A DNA stretch of 64,000 nt from Pseudoips prasinana (GCA_951640165.1 OX621241.1:1126001-1190000); one strand, 5' to 3'; counted from the stretch's first letter, positions 9,219 through 19,029 are shown. The notes: generated from the letters alone by a model not told the origin. Made by a program: numbers and translations.

Positions 9219-10810
9219 CACACATCAACACAATCTAGGGATATTGAACATTTCATTGATTATCTAGAAAACTATAAACATTTTGTTATGACTGTAAATG
9301 GAAGAATTAAAGATAATTTCATGGCCGATATTTAAACATTAACAACACGATGCGATTTTGTTTTTCTAATTAATAAAAGTCTTAAATTAATTAAGCCATA
9401 GAAAATTACTGAGTGAACAAAAACATTTTATTCTTATAAAATTATTCAATCGAATTAAATGAATAATAATCTTACCAAATCTGATAATCAGTAATCGGTA
9501 TTTCCTCCTCTAACATTAATCACACAGCGGCAACGATTTTCCATACTTAAAATTAAGGTGTCAATGTCTTGCTGGGGTATGCAGTCCCAAGTTCTTTTTA
9601 AATGTTCGAAAAGTTGTTCTTCTGTTGTCAAGTTGGGCGGAAAATCCCTCAATGCTCTTCGCTGTAACATGTCCCAGGCGTGTTCAATTGGGTTTAAGTC
9701 TGGCGACTGTGGAGGCCAATCTAATACCTGAACATCGTGTTCTCGAAGGGCGGCCCTCACCAGCCGCGCTGTATGGGAAGGTGCATTGTCATGCATGAGC
9801 TGAAATTCTTGCCCCGTTAGGGCCCTGAGCGGGACAATGACACGTTCTACTACCTCCTCACGGTATCTATGGGCAGTCATGCTGCCCTGAATCCAAATGA
9901 GTTGGGTTCGTCCGCCGATTCGTATTCCTGCCCACACCATAATTGTCCCGCCTTGGTAAGAGTGGACCTCCTGTGGATGTCGGAGACGGCTGACCCTGCC
10001 TGGAGTTCTCCAAACGCGTGTTCGTCTCGAATCTGGATGAAAACCATAGCGGGACTCATCAGTGAACAGCACCAATGACCATTGTTGATCACTCCATGTC
10101 AAATGTTCTTGAGCCCATAAAAGTCGCCTACCGCGATTGCCACGTCGCAGCGCTGGGACTCGTAGCGGTCTGCGAGCATGAAGACCAACTTCATGCAGCC
10201 TCCTTCGCACGGTTTGGTCGCTCACCAGCAGCTGCTGACCCTCCTGGAGCCTTTGCACTAGTTGCATCGCTGTGATATTGGGTAGTCTTCTGGCGGTCAT
10301 TTGGAGAAATCGATCCTGTCTCTGAGTGGTAACACGATATCTACCTGTGTGCCGTTCTGCCACATCTCCAGTAGCGCGATAACGTGACCACAGCCTGGAT
10401 ACCACATTTTGGCTTGTGCCCAGAGACTCAGCAACGACGCGTTGAATAGCACCGTTTTGTAACATGCCAACTGCCCGTAACATTTCATCTCGACTCAAAT
10501 GATGGCGTGGCATGACGCTAAAAAGCTTACACAACCAATTGAGAAAAGAAAATAAAACAATTTATCAGGTTTTCTTCAATTAACACGCAAAAAAAATTTT
10601 AATGCAACTTCTTGAAATTAGATACAACTCAAGATTGCGCTGTGCTTTGCGTGTTTTCATTTGTTTCTCATTTTAATTTTTAAATTTTGAATAAAGAATA
10701 GACAAGGTTTAAATCTGTAAATAAACTTTTTAAGGAAACTAAATAGGTTTTAAACAATAAAGCCATGTTTGATTTCAAAATAACGTATCCCTAGACTTTG
10801 TTGATGTGTG
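9219..10810 (-). mobile_element. Complete Tc1-type element
   Basis: The 1,592-bp element is bounded by TA dinucleotides (9,217-9,218 and 10,811-10,812). Terminal inverted repeats begin CACACATCAACAMARTCTAG and extend to about GGGATAY; the right end is the reverse complement with a few mismatches. A single transposase gene lies inside on the minus strand. The host SINE supplies an exact empty-site comparison, so both ends are certain. Confidence 0.93.
9488..10513 (-). CDS. Tc1-family transposase, DD34E, apparently intact
   Basis: This is a cut-and-paste DNA transposase of the Tc1/mariner superfamily, acting in the nucleus on its own terminal repeats and inserting at TA. Residues 1-115 hold two helix-turn-helix blocks (SRDEMLRAVGMLQNG near 6-20, and QTVRRRLHEVGLHARRPL near 100-117). 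The catalytic triad is visible: D152 in LFTDESRYGF, D242 in QLMHDNAPSHTA, and E277 in SPDLNPIEHAWD. There are 34 residues between the last two, the Tc1 DD34E spacing. At 341 residues it is the usual length. I chose the second Met (MPRHHLSR) because the seven residues before it do not look like transposase; the frame opens at 10,534. No stop or frameshift is present, so activity is possible. Codon use is more GC-rich than the surrounding DNA, as expected of a recent arrival. Confidence 0.93.
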   Translation of the reverse strand: MPRHHLSRDEMLRAVGMLQNGAIQRVVAESLGTSQNVVSRLWSRYRATGDVAERHTGRYRVTTQRQDRFLQMTARRLPNITAMQLVQRLQEGQQLLVSDQTVRRRLHEVGLHARRPLRVPALRRGNRGRRLLWAQEHLTWSDQQWSLVLFTDESRYGFHPDSRRTRVWRTPGRVSRLRHPQEVHSYQGGTIMVWAGIRIGGRTQLIWIQGSMTAHRYREEVVERVIVPLRALTGQEFQLMHDNAPSHTARLVRAALREHDVQVLDWPPQSPDLNPIEHAWDMLQRRALRDFPPNLTTEEQLFEHLKRTWDCIPQQDIDTLILSMENRCRCVINVRGGNTDY

Positions 10811-11011
10811 TATATCGTCGCCTGGTACCCATAGTACAAGCTTTGCTTAGTTTGGGGCTAGGATGATCTGTGTGACATTGTCCCCAGATATTATTTATTT
10901 GAACGCCATTTAAGAAATCGATGTTCGGCGACTTAGCCGGTAGAGCCCCAGGTCAGAAGTAACCTAAAACAAATAAGCAAAAGGTTTAAACTTGTACTTG
11001 TACTTACTTAT

Positions 11012-11160
11012 CGTATGGCCAGTGGTTACCCTAGTGTCAGACATTAGGCCTGTGACATGGCTTAATAAATGCAAGAAGACACTCAGATATAAACCACTTT
11101 GGGGTTATCCCCTCCGAAGACTCATTGGTGACTGGTGAGAGCAACGGACTAGGACTACGT
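11012..11160. repeat. Family V repeat, decayed
   Basis: Words such as TGTGACATGGCTTAA, CCACTTTGGGGTTA and GGTGACTGGTGAGAGCA align in order with the longer copy at 52,325-52,585. Fragments also occur at 34,529 and 40,020. Confidence 0.5.
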
Positions 11161-11285
11161 TAATATGTTTTACCTTATTATTTAGTGAGTACCTTATAAA
11201 GAGTGAATTTAGTAATTAGTTTAAGGCTACACAATAAAATATTCAGTACGTTCATATTGTCTTTGTAAATCGATATTGATTATTA

Positions 11286-11395
11286 TTTTTGAAGTGAAAC
11301 TTCTTTAGGCGTTTGGAGTATTTTTGATTTGGGGAAAATCTATTGAACTTGCGACACTGTTACCGTTACTGACACCTCTGTACCTATATAGTGAA
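11286..11395. repeat. Family F repeat, partial
   Basis: It begins TTTTGAAGTGAAACTTCTTT and AGGCGTTTGGAG, like 7,600-7,715, and diverges after about 60 bp. Confidence 0.45.
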
Positions 11396-11448
11396 ATGCT
11401 ACGCAATTTGGCAGAAGTACATATAAGTTATATTTAAATAGGTATTAA

Positions 11449-11768
11449 TCTATACATATAATAAAATCGTAGGAAAGTCAAAACGGTACATTGAATATTT
11501 TTAAAAAGGTTGCTTGGGGCGTGATCTACAATAGATATCGAAGCTAAAAATATAGTTTTTAGAATTTTTGTCTGTGTGTCTGTTTGTCTGTATGTATGTC
11601 CGGGCTAAACTCAAAAAGTACTGCATGGATTTACTTCAAATTTTGCATGAATATTACTTATAGGTCGGGTCAACATATAGGCTACATATTATTACGCTAT
11701 CACATACGGGGGAGGAGCTGTGATAATATAAAAAAATTAACGCGGGTAAAACCGCGGGGCTCAGCTAG
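11449..11768 (+). mobile_element. Helitron-like non-autonomous element H1
   Basis: It starts TCTATACATATAATAAAATC after an A and ends CAGCTAG before a T. A GC stem-loop CGCGGGTAAAACCGCG lies about 10 bases before the CTAG end. TC start, CTAG end, 3' hairpin and an A|T target are the diagnostic Helitron features (family knowledge). No Rep/helicase coding is present. Three more copies of this 320-bp family are in the window (32,263; 32,785; 58,667). Confidence 0.8.
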
Positions 11769-11861
11769 TTGTGAATAATTGTTTTTCTTTTAGCATTTCA
11801 TTCGTTTGTACATATTATTGTATTGTGTATGTACGTAGGTACACATGGTTACACATCAAGC

Positions 11862-11960
11862 TATACATTTCCAGTATAAGCTGATCTCACATTGTATAAG
11901 ATTTCCATACAATGATAGGTCAGCTTATATTGGATGTTAATAGCTTGATATGTAGCCGTG
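11862..11960. repeat. Imperfect inverted repeat, MITE-like
   Basis: CACATCAAGCTAT..AGTATAAGCTGA.. on the left pairs with TCAGCTTATAT..ATAGCTTGATATG on the right, giving an imperfect hairpin of about 95 bp. The outer words resemble the CACATCAAGCTAC part of the TA-MITE family at 18,257, but the rest differs. Confidence 0.5.
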
Positions 11961-12152
11961 TGTACTTAGGAACACATGCATTTTGGTATTTTTTGAGATG
12001 GGAAAAGCCATTAAATTCAGTACCCCATTTACACGAGAGTTGAAATTGGGTTGAAATACACGTAATTGTTCATGTTTTCACTTCTGTCGGCACCTCCGGG
12101 GTGCTGGTTTCTAATACGATAGGAAAAAGGTTCGGAATGGTTTCACAATGAT

Positions 12153-12917
12153 ACATACATACATAGACTCACGCCTGTTTCCCAGAGGGGTAGGCAGAGA
12201 CAACGGATTTCCATTTGTCACGATCTTTGCATACTTCTTTTGCCTCGCTTACTGTCATTATATTCTTCATACATGCTCGCCGGTTTAGGGTACTTCTGAC
12301 CTGCCCTTTCTTGAGAACATCTCCAATTTGGTCAGAGAATGTTCGACGTGGTCTTCCCCTTCCGGTTGTCCCATTCACACAGGCCAGGTATACTTCTTTT
12401 GTCAATCTTCTTTCATTCATCCTTTCTAAATGGCCAAACCATCTCAGCATGCCTTTTTCAATCTTTGTGAGTACATCCTCTTTCACACCACAACGCTCTC
12501 TTACATCAGTATTTCGAATTCTGTCTCTCAAAGTCACACCACACATACTTCTCAGATCTCTCATTTCCACTGCATTTATTTTACTTTCATTCTTTTTCTG
12601 CCATACCCAACTTTCACTTCCATACATTAAAGTTGGCACTAACACTCCATCGTGCACGGCTAGTCGAGCCTTCTTTGATACTTGCCGGCAACTCATAAAG
12701 GCGTGTAGTGCCCCATTCACTCTGTTCCCCGCATTTACTCTTCTAACAATATCTTTTTCATATTACCCATCTCTCGTAAACAAAGTTCCCAAATATATAA
12801 ACTCATTCACCTGTTCGACTTTCTCTCCTCCAATCACAATATCACACGCTGTCTTGTATTCATCCCTCTCAAATACCATTACTTTCGTCTTACCTACATT
12901 CATTTTCACCCCTTTCC
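12153..12917 (-). pseudogene. LINE-K, longest copy, with 12-bp target duplication
   Basis: The minus strand carries the C-terminal third of a non-LTR RT polyprotein, 765 bp. Order: MNVGKTKVMVFERDEYKTAC and EQVNEFIYLGTLFTR (thumb region), a frameshift near 12,765, then [79 protein letters not shown] and a final YPSGKQA near 12,172. The direct repeat TTTCACAATGAT (12,141-12,152 and 12,918-12,929) is the target duplication; the plus-strand left end ACATACATACATAGACTC is the tail. The catalytic part of RT is missing through 5' truncation. The long plus-strand frame at 12,215-12,928 is only the shadow of this gene. Confidence 0.88.
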
Positions 12918-12994
12918 TTTCACAATGATCCCATATACAATTTATTAAAATCAGATGTTATAAAGTTGACGTCAGTTCTATTTTTTTAAATCTT

Positions 12995-13120
12995 ACTTAC
13001 ATTATGAATGCGAAAGTTTGTGGGTATGCATGTTTGTTACTCTTTCATGAAAATAATACGGAACGGATTTTGTTAAAACTTCATAGTAATATAGCTTATA
13101 CTTAAATTCATAAAGTTAAC
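12995..13120 (+). mobile_element. Helitron-like fragment (second family)
   Basis: ATTATGAATGCGAAAGTTTG, TGGGTATGCATGTTTGTTAC and TCTTTCATGAAA match the start of the short element at 36,667. ATAGCTTATAC and GTTAACGTGGGC follow. The CTAG end is not preserved. Confidence 0.5.
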
Positions 13121-13489
13121 GTGGGCAATTCCTAATAAATCCTAAGATGGTGTTTACAAAATTAAAAGACTTCCTCTCCAGACTACCTTTTCGAATAACT
13201 TAAGAAGTATGAAGTATACGCCCTAAAAAGAACAAAAATAAGAATAATATGAGAGACGAAAAGAACTTTTCGCCTTTTTGGGCATCCGTTTTAAATTTCC
13301 TGAATAGAAAAGAAAGTTTTTTGTATGAACTGTACTGAGTTTAGTTTCAAAACAAAAGAATTTCGTTATCTTAATATATTTACGGTCTCAGGTGTACAGA
13401 CAGTCTGATCGATTGTTATCTAAATTCAGTATTTATTTTCATTTTGTTGAAAAACACTTGTATTAAGTTTAAATTGAATTAGACTTTAG

Positions 13490-13606
13490 ATGTTATTTTT
13501 CAGACATCTTTAAAATGAATTGTATAAAGTGCGGGTGGGAATCGAACCCACGACCACGGGGTAACCGGCCTCATGTGCGTTAACCGCTCCGCCAACGCAC
13601 CGTGGT
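13490..13606 (-). mobile_element. SINE-E, tRNA-headed
   Basis: The minus strand reads GCGTTGGCGGAGCGGTTAAC (box A-like), then GTGGGTTCGATTCCCACCCG (box B), followed by an AT-rich body with AAGATGTCTGAAAAATAAC. The head resembles a tRNA with a long variable arm, but the 3' sequence runs on without a tRNA end, so it is a SINE rather than a tRNA gene. Confidence 0.65.
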
Positions 13607-13881
13607 ACTGACACTTCGAATTTATACATTTCATTCGATATATCTTAATGGATTTTAGGCATCTTACTGAAACCTAGACGGCTAACAACGGTTGGAATGC
13701 CAATCATTAGATCGGACAATTCCAACAGATGGCGCTTTAAATTATTCATTTTTAAATATTTATTAAATCATAGTTTTGGAACGAAGTTCCTTATCGCACG
13801 TTGTGAAAGGGGGCTAGACGGAAAAAATTCTTACGAAAAGTTGACACGACACTTTTTGCAGCTGTGCGGCGTGCGCATATT

Positions 13882-13887
<6 letters not shown>

Positions 13888-13946
<59 letters not shown>
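13888..13946. repeat. (CT)n microsatellite
   Basis: About 29 perfect CT units. The apparent Leu/Ser- and Arg/Glu-repeat frames over it are artefacts. Confidence 0.97.
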
Positions 13947-13949
<3 letters not shown>

Positions 13950-14167
13950 AGAAAGCAAGCCAGATATTTTGATTCTATTTCGCATTGAACAGTGTGGTGT
14001 TGCAACGATTATTTTTGTTGAGTATATACAGGTTTTTTGTACATAATAAATAATAAGAAATAACTTCGTTCCATCCGGGTGTCCCTTGACATCTCCCAAG
14101 TTTTTTTTATTTTTAACTATGATTTCATTTATTATTTTTAGCAATTGAGACATGCTAAACTGAAAAC

Positions 14168-14240
14168 AATTTTTCAGACATCTTTAAAATTTAAGTGTGG
14201 ATGGGAATCGAACCCATTTAGATTTAGATGTTATTTTATA
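14168..14240 (-). mobile_element. SINE-E fragment
   Basis: TTTTCAGACATCTTTAAAAT and GTGGATGGGAATCGAACCCA match the tail/box B part of the copy at 13,490-13,606 in the same orientation. The rest of the head is absent. Confidence 0.5.
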
Positions 14241-14279
14241 TCCACTCTACTTGACAATTTATTGTTTTTACAAGAGTAT

Positions 14280-14520
14280 CTTATCACCATCAGCCTGATA
14301 TCGTCCACTGCTGGACACAGGCCTCCCTCAAAGGATTCCACAAAATTTCCTTTAGGAATGGTATGCCGTAATCACCGTGCTTGACATGCGAGTTGGTGAC
14401 CGCAGTTAGGTGGTAACTAGTACACAGGAGTCACTGCTGCCCGACTACCTGGTGTATCCCTTTGTTGCCTTTTAAGGCACCCGCGGGATGTAATGGGGTA
14501 GCCCTGTTATTATTTCTGGG
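14280..14520. repeat. Family G repeat (GTCCACTGCTGGACACAGGC)
   Basis: It holds GTCCACTGCTGGACACAGGC, CATGCGAGTTGGTGACCGCA, GACTACCTGGTGTATCCC and CACCCGCGGGATG. The same words appear reverse-complemented at 62,810-62,965. Repeats with this signature are abundant in Lepidoptera (general knowledge) and probably derive from a LINE 3' region. Confidence 0.6.
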
Positions 14521-14552
14521 CCGGGAACCACGCGGCTAAAGAGTACCTTATA

Positions 14553-14604
14553 AAATAAATAAATAAATAAAAAAGGTTTTTATTCACGTAGACTTTTATA
14601 ATTT
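14553..14604 (-). mobile_element. LINE 3' tail fragment (family T), cut by SINE-B
   Basis: AAATAAATAAATAAAAAAGG and TTTTTATTCACGTAGACTTT match the first 50 bp of the copy at 24,575. The SINE-B at 14,605 ends the match. Confidence 0.65.
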
Positions 14605-14855
14605 GACGCTCACCGTAGCCTAGTTGGTAGTGCTCCAGCCTACGAAGTTGGTGGGTCTGGGTTCGAATCCCGGTAAGTTCAAATAATTGTGTGATGAGCA
14701 CGAATATTTGTTTCTGAGTCATGGATGTTTTCTATCTATATAAGTATTTATCTATCTATATAAGTATGTATATCGTCGCCTGGTACCCATAGTACAAGCT
14801 TTGCTTAGTTTGGGGCTAGGATGATCTGTGTGACATTGTCCCGAGATATTATTAT
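14605..14855 (+). mobile_element. SINE-B, full length
   Basis: Head CACCGTAGCCTAGTTGG, box B GGTTCGAATCCCGG, then AGTATGTATATCGTCGCC and TGTGTGACATTGTCCCGAG. This copy is uninterrupted and gives the empty-site reference for the Tc1 insertion at 9,219. Confidence 0.88.
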
Positions 14856-14859
14856 ATTA

Positions 14860-15325
14860 TTATTTCTTATTATTATCCAGTACCTACTGGGAATTTTCAT
14901 CAAAGATCATTCATTTCGTCAGTAACACTTTTTAGCTTCGCCCGGGATTCATTTACAGTTGATAAAACTACCAGTAGAACAACAACAGTTTTTTAAATAC
15001 ATCTGGTACACTCGTTGTCCTTCTTTGACAGACAGGGTTGGGAAATTGATGGCTTCAAACAATGTGCTCAATTTGTCACTGTCTAAGAATCATGTATATG
15101 TGTGTATGTCCTAAATAAAGATTGGAGGAAAACCGCTTCACGATAGTTTTTTATCCACGTCTACCTGTTTTTACCGATTTCAAATAGGAAATTGATGATT
15201 CCTTTTTTGCTATAAATAAACCTTTTTCAGGAAATAAACACAGTTCGGGCAATTTTCATGCAACTTATTCGAAGGAAATCCTGTTTCTTATAATAAGAGG
15301 ATTTCTTATACACAATGAACCCTTT
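14860..15325. other. Spacer without recognised genes
   Basis: No convincing coding or repeat signal is seen. Confidence 0.4.
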
Positions 15326-15329
15326 AGTT

Positions 15330-15522
15330 GGGTCGCAGCTGTTAAGACAGTCGCCTCGTCATTTCGTGTCTCGGGTTCGATTCCCGTTCAGGACAACTAT
15401 TTGTGTGACCCATAAATAGTTGATCTGAGCCTGGATGTATTTTGTTTCCGTCAATTATGTTTGTAAAGTACCCCACGACATAGTTATTAAAAAGCATACT
15501 GTGGGAGATGTCTTAAAAAATC
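15330..15522 (+). mobile_element. SINE-D
   Basis: Box B GGGTTCGATTCCCGTTCAGG, then ACAACTATTTGTGTGACCC and ATAAATAGTTGATCTGAGCC, ending GTCTTAAAAAA. Confidence 0.78.
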
Positions 15523-15884
15523 CAGTACTGAGCTGTGACATCTCAAAGTTTCTCATATACTGAGTAGAATTTTATGTCTTTCGTTAGTAAACTGACAATG
15601 TCTTTAAATATATAATCTGTTTTGAAGTAAAACTATATGATGATTACGCACAGACTGACTTTTATTCATATAACCATATTATTTATTATTAATACACAAC
15701 AGTATGTATTGAGCGGAGACCACGAACCCGACACAGGGATAAATTTGAATTGGACGAGCGTATTCTTAAAAAAAAAATTGAGGTGAAAAGAAATGGGTAT
15801 TATAATTTTTTTTTCTTTAATTGTCATGAATTAACACCTTAATCATCCGAAAAAGCCTCTTTCTACTATTATCCAGTATAATTT

Positions 15885-16325
15885 CAGTCTTCTCCATGTG
15901 AGTCTATGACGTCCACTGCAGGACGAACGAAGGCCTCCCCAAAAGATTTCCCAATGATGTTGTGTATTCATTTTTTTATGGGATTAGTCCCGCCTTCTTA
16001 CCTACCACTGCAACTCCTGTAAGCCAGGATCAATGTGTGCCACTGCACACAATGAAATGACACTGAGCGGTGAGCTTAGGCATATCCCGGGGAAGCGCTT
16101 TAACTAACTTAGATCCCGCAACGAATTTATTCATAAATTAAATAATTTGGCAGACGGGTTGGCGATCGCAGTATGATTGTTATAGTTCGCAGAGAGACGT
16201 TAATGCCCGTGCTCTGAGAAATATTTCCTGGGGTCGTTTTTAAAACCTCCCATGGAATGAAATGGGGTGGAGATATTCTTTGCGGTCAGCCACAGTCTTA
16301 GCCTGCTCCTATCGAAATGCAAAGA
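15885..16325. repeat. Family G and family U repeat block
   Basis: 15,885-15,960 has GACGTCCACTGCAGGACG (family G). 15,966-16,130 has CTCCTGTAAGCCAGGATCAA and ATCCCGCAACGAATTTATT, the complement of 61,138-61,310 (family U). 16,150-16,325 has GGCAGACGGGTTGGCGATCG and GTGGAGATATTCTTTGCGGT, shared with 37,750 and 43,240. It looks like one composite LINE 3' region. Confidence 0.55.
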
Positions 16326-16469
16326 CATTAAAATTGAATAAGATTTGTCGTTATTATTTTCTATCTAGTTTACTGGTTTATATTATTATTTATCGTACAC
16401 AAATATTTATGTCACTGTAATCATACATGTACCTACTCATGTCATAGTAACATATCGTATACCACCGTC

Positions 16470-16560
16470 CGTGAGTCACTCACAGGGTTGCCAGCTGAAA
16501 AGCAGTGCTAGGTGCACCTCACCTGGCTTTTGCTGAGATGGTGACCTTTCGACGGAACAT
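16470..16560. repeat. Short repeat with CACCTGGCTTTTGCTGAG
   Basis: TTGCCAGCTGAAAAGCAGTG, TAGGTGCACCTCACCTGG and TGGTGACCTTTCGACGG form a block I recognise as a common lepidopteran repeat, from general knowledge only. No second copy is seen here. Confidence 0.35.
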
Positions 16561-16581
16561 ATAGGAGCTATTGTATTTTTT

Positions 16582-16706
16582 ACAGACACAAATTACATCC
16601 AGACTCAGAACAACTATATATAGGGCACACAAATAGTTGTCCGGCGCGGGACTCGAACCCACGACACGCAGAGGAGAGACTGTCTTAGCCGCTGCGCCAC
16701 ACGTTT
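16582..16706 (-). mobile_element. SINE-D, 5' part
   Basis: Minus-strand head with box B (GGGTTCGAGTCCCGCGCCGG), hairpin words and CTGGATGTAATTTGTGTC. The 3' third is missing. Confidence 0.78.
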
Positions 16707-16865
16707 TGTCAATGTTTTGTTATTTTTTGTGTTCTTATTATGCTAATACCTTGTGTACATACTACTTTCTTGTGTGTTTGTGTTGAATAACTGTATTTCT
16801 ATTCTATTCTATTATATTACTGATTAATACTTATAATTATGATGCAAATATATCCAACATTAATC

Positions 16866-17215
16866 GTCGATTCCCACCCAAGGCAGATATTTATGTGCAT
16901 GAACATGTCTGTTTTTTCTGAGTGGGGGTGTAATTATCTATATTTGTATGTATTTACATAAGAAAAGTAATGTTTGTTATATATCACCTATCTGGTTTTC
17001 ATAGTACAAGCTCTGCTTAGTTTGTGATAGATACACTTTATTACTATACTCTACAACTATTTACTTTTTACTCTTTATTGTACACACTCAAACGGAAAGA
17101 AAATACATTGGATATAAAGAACATAATGTACAACGGGAGGTTTTATCGTCTTAAGCGATCTCTTCCCTTTTTTGTGATTAGATGAGCATGGGTGAAATAT
17201 GTCCCAGGATATTAT
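16866..17215 (+). mobile_element. SINE-C split by a small retroinsertion
   Basis: 16,866-17,032 reads CGATTCCCACCCAAGGCAG, ATGAACATGTCTG, CTCTGCTTAGTTTGTGAT. 17,184-17,215 resumes GAGCATGGGTGAAATATGTC and CCAGGATATTATT. The head upstream of box B is lost. Confidence 0.72.
17033..17170 (-). mobile_element. Retroelement 3' fragment inside SINE-C, with target duplication
   Basis: It is flanked by TTTGTGATAGAT (17,021-17,032) and TTTGTGATTAGAT (17,171-17,183), a 12-13 bp target duplication. It contains TGTACAACGGGAGG and CGTCTTAAGCGATCTCTTCC, a motif I associate with a lepidopteran LINE 3' end. Orientation is guessed from the AT-rich tail on the left. Confidence 0.6.
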
Positions 17216-17867
17216 TAATTTAAATGTAGTGTCCAAACAAAACCAACCTGATAAAGCAAATAATGTTGATTGTTCTGAATTTACCTCTGTCCATGCAATA
17301 AAGTAAAGTAAATTATTTTTTATATTGAAATATTATGTAGTTAGAACATTGTATTTTTGAAGTTCAGAAGGTAATAAACCCAATTTCTTAGATTCATTAT
17401 TTTAAAATTATTAGCGTCTATTATCAGTTTAAAGTAAATATTGATACAAATAACTATACATATCTCGACTAGTACCTAAGTAAACCTAATCACGATTTTC
17501 ATTTTCTACTTTTAGATGAGCTCCAGTGTTAGAGTAGATTGCCTATAAATTCTGTAAGGCTCAAAGGGTGACAAATTACTTGTAGGTAAGACTTATGCAC
17601 TCTAGTGTAGATGCCTAGATTTAGCCTCCTGCTGTGAAGGAAGGTGACTTTATGAAGGTTGAGGTGAGATGTTTTAATCCAAACAGCGTCATTAGAGGTT
17701 AAATATATACGCGTTTATTTGTAGTTTTGTGTCACTATGAATCGTCTAACCAGGCACGTAAGTCTTCTCCCCCTCAAAACTATTATTTCCATCCCTCTTT
17801 CTATCGGTTATAAGTAATTATTATTTCTCCTAAAGATAGGTACACTGTATGCATAATTATAGAAATT

Positions 17868-18221
17868 TTTACTGCCTCGTTGGTCTAGAGGCAGCGTGTT
17901 CATCCGAAGAGCACGAGGTCCTGGGTTCAAATCCCGGGTCGGGCTAAAAAGTGATTTTTTGACTATTCTGTAAAAAGAAGTCTGGGAGTTGGCGGTATTA
18001 TACCCCCGTGCCTCGAAGAGCACGTAAAGCCGTCGATCCTGTACCTGACCTCTTTCCGGTCGTATCGCCTAGGCGTCCCATCAGATCATGATAGTGATGG
18101 AATAGAAAGTGCTCCTGTGTTTGCGCACTCACTTGAGCACTATAATATGTCCTGCGCAGATGGTTAATCTCTGTTGAGACTGGCCGCCGTGGCCGAAATT
18201 CGGCTAGGAGGACATTATTAT
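17868..18221 (+). mobile_element. SINE-A, full-length reference copy
   Basis: The 354-bp element is flanked by a perfect 14-bp duplication TAATTATAGAAATT (17,854-17,867 and 18,222-18,235). The head has box A-like TTGGTCTAGAGGCAGCG and box B GGTTCAAATCCCGGG. The body runs from GTCTGGGAGTTGGCGG to GGACATTATTAT. This shows tRNA-type internal Pol III promoter structure and LINE-driven insertion. Confidence 0.92.
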
Positions 18222-18256
18222 TAATTATAGAAATTACATTGAATGCGTAAATGGTA

Positions 18257-18386
18257 CAGACGACAGCACATCAAGCTACCCCAATCTGTCAAATTTCCCC
18301 AATTAAAACTGAACCTTATGCGTATGTGATAAAGTTGATAATCTATAAAAGAAATTTGACAAATTGGAGTAGCTCGATGGCGTCTG
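18257..18386. mobile_element. TA-MITE copy 1
   Basis: Flanked by TA. Termini CAGACGACAGCACATCAAGC on the left and the complement of CAGACGCC on the right. The right arm has lost four bases (TGCT). It is one of four copies (47,855; 52,866; 63,611) of a 130-135 bp hairpin MITE; TA target and TIRs suggest a Tc1/mariner origin. Confidence 0.85.
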
Positions 18387-18399
18387 TACCTACCTATGC

Positions 18400-19025
18400 T
18401 CAGCAATAAATGATTGATTGATTGAATGATGTTGCTACCATTTTGCGCTACGTAGGGATGACGTGGTGCGTAATCAGATATTACACCTTCGGAGTCAGTA
18501 ATATTCGAGCATGATTATATTCTATCCCCTCGTGATGCTGGGAAAAATAAATTAAAATATTATAGTTGCAAACATTTTTATTACCTCCACAAAAAGTTTC
18601 TTTACAACGCTAATGAAATAACGAGCCAAAACGAGTTGCAATCTGACAAATAAGCTGTAAATTCATCCAACAGCTTTGCATACAGAAAATGAATTCATAG
18701 AAGTGTCAATATAAGTGCGCACATAAATTTGCTGTCTTATTTAATCACATGCTCTGTCTGTTACTATTTACATCAAGTTTACGAGTAAGAGAATACCCAT
18801 CGTAAAGTTGTAATAAAACTAATCAAACATGTCTTCCATTTAAGTTAAAATGGCGCTCATTGCGTTCATAATCTCAGCATCTCGATCATTTGGGAAGTTA
18901 TAGTTGATAAGCAGGGATAGGATATTCGGAATCATATTTACCTATAGTTGAGATGTTAGGTATTAAAGGAAGTATTTTTTTATTATTTGGAAAGATCTAG
19001 CTTTCAGTGACATGTTAGTATTTTA
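18400..19025. other. Spacer without recognised genes
   Basis: No coding or repeat signal is identified. Confidence 0.4.
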
Positions 19026-19029
19026 TGTT

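Larger units (their letters stand above)
9053..10895 (+). mobile_element. SINE-B split by the Tc1 element, third layer
   Basis: The left part 9,053-9,218 carries the head (CACCGTAGCCTAGTTGG), box B GGTTCGAATCCCGG and the TATCTATATAAGTATGTA stretch. The right part 10,811-10,895 continues TATCGTCGCCTGGTACCC to TGTGACATTGTCCCCAG. Fusing them across one TA restores the uninterrupted reading seen at 14,763 (AAGTATGTATATCGTCGCC). Confidence 0.9.
8868..10948. mobile_element. TIR DNA element (non-autonomous), second layer of nest
   Basis: The termini are inverted repeats of about 55 bp: GGCTCTACCGGCTAAGTC then ATCGATTTCTTAAAT and TTCAAATAAATA on the left (8,869-8,924), and their reverse complement on the right (10,898-10,947), with only a handful of mismatches. 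CAG (or CCAG) flanks both ends (8,865-8,867; 10,949-10,951), a candidate 3-4 bp target duplication. Without the nested SINE and Tc1 the element would be about 240 bp, a MITE. The superfamily cannot be assigned from the termini. Confidence 0.7.
8776..10968 (+). pseudogene. Decayed LINE-K fragment hosting a three-level nest
   Basis: 8,776-8,867 reads [16 protein letters not shown] sequence and continues as GATGTTCTCAGATCAAGG. 10,949-10,968 resumes with CAGGTCAGAAGTAACCTAAA. In intact LINE-K copies (for example 22,590-22,620) these words are contiguous (GATGTTCTCAAGAAAGGGCAG then GTCAGAAGTACCC). Everything between them is inserted DNA. This remnant is the oldest layer of the nest. Confidence 0.75.

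Noticed and set aside
9869..10488. Several 60-71 codon frames within the Tc1 element
   Set aside because: They are shadows of the transposase in other frames.
12215..12928. Plus-strand open frame of 237 codons
   Set aside because: It is antisense to the LINE-K fragment at 12,153-12,917; the minus strand carries the recognisable protein.
13528..13606. Possible functional tRNA gene
   Set aside because: The box A/B-like sequence resembles a tRNA, but the acceptor stem pairs poorly and the sequence runs on into a SINE body; other SINE heads were rejected likewise.
13697..14153. Open frames with long Ser-Leu or Arg-Glu runs
   Set aside because: They are translations of the (CT)n microsatellite.
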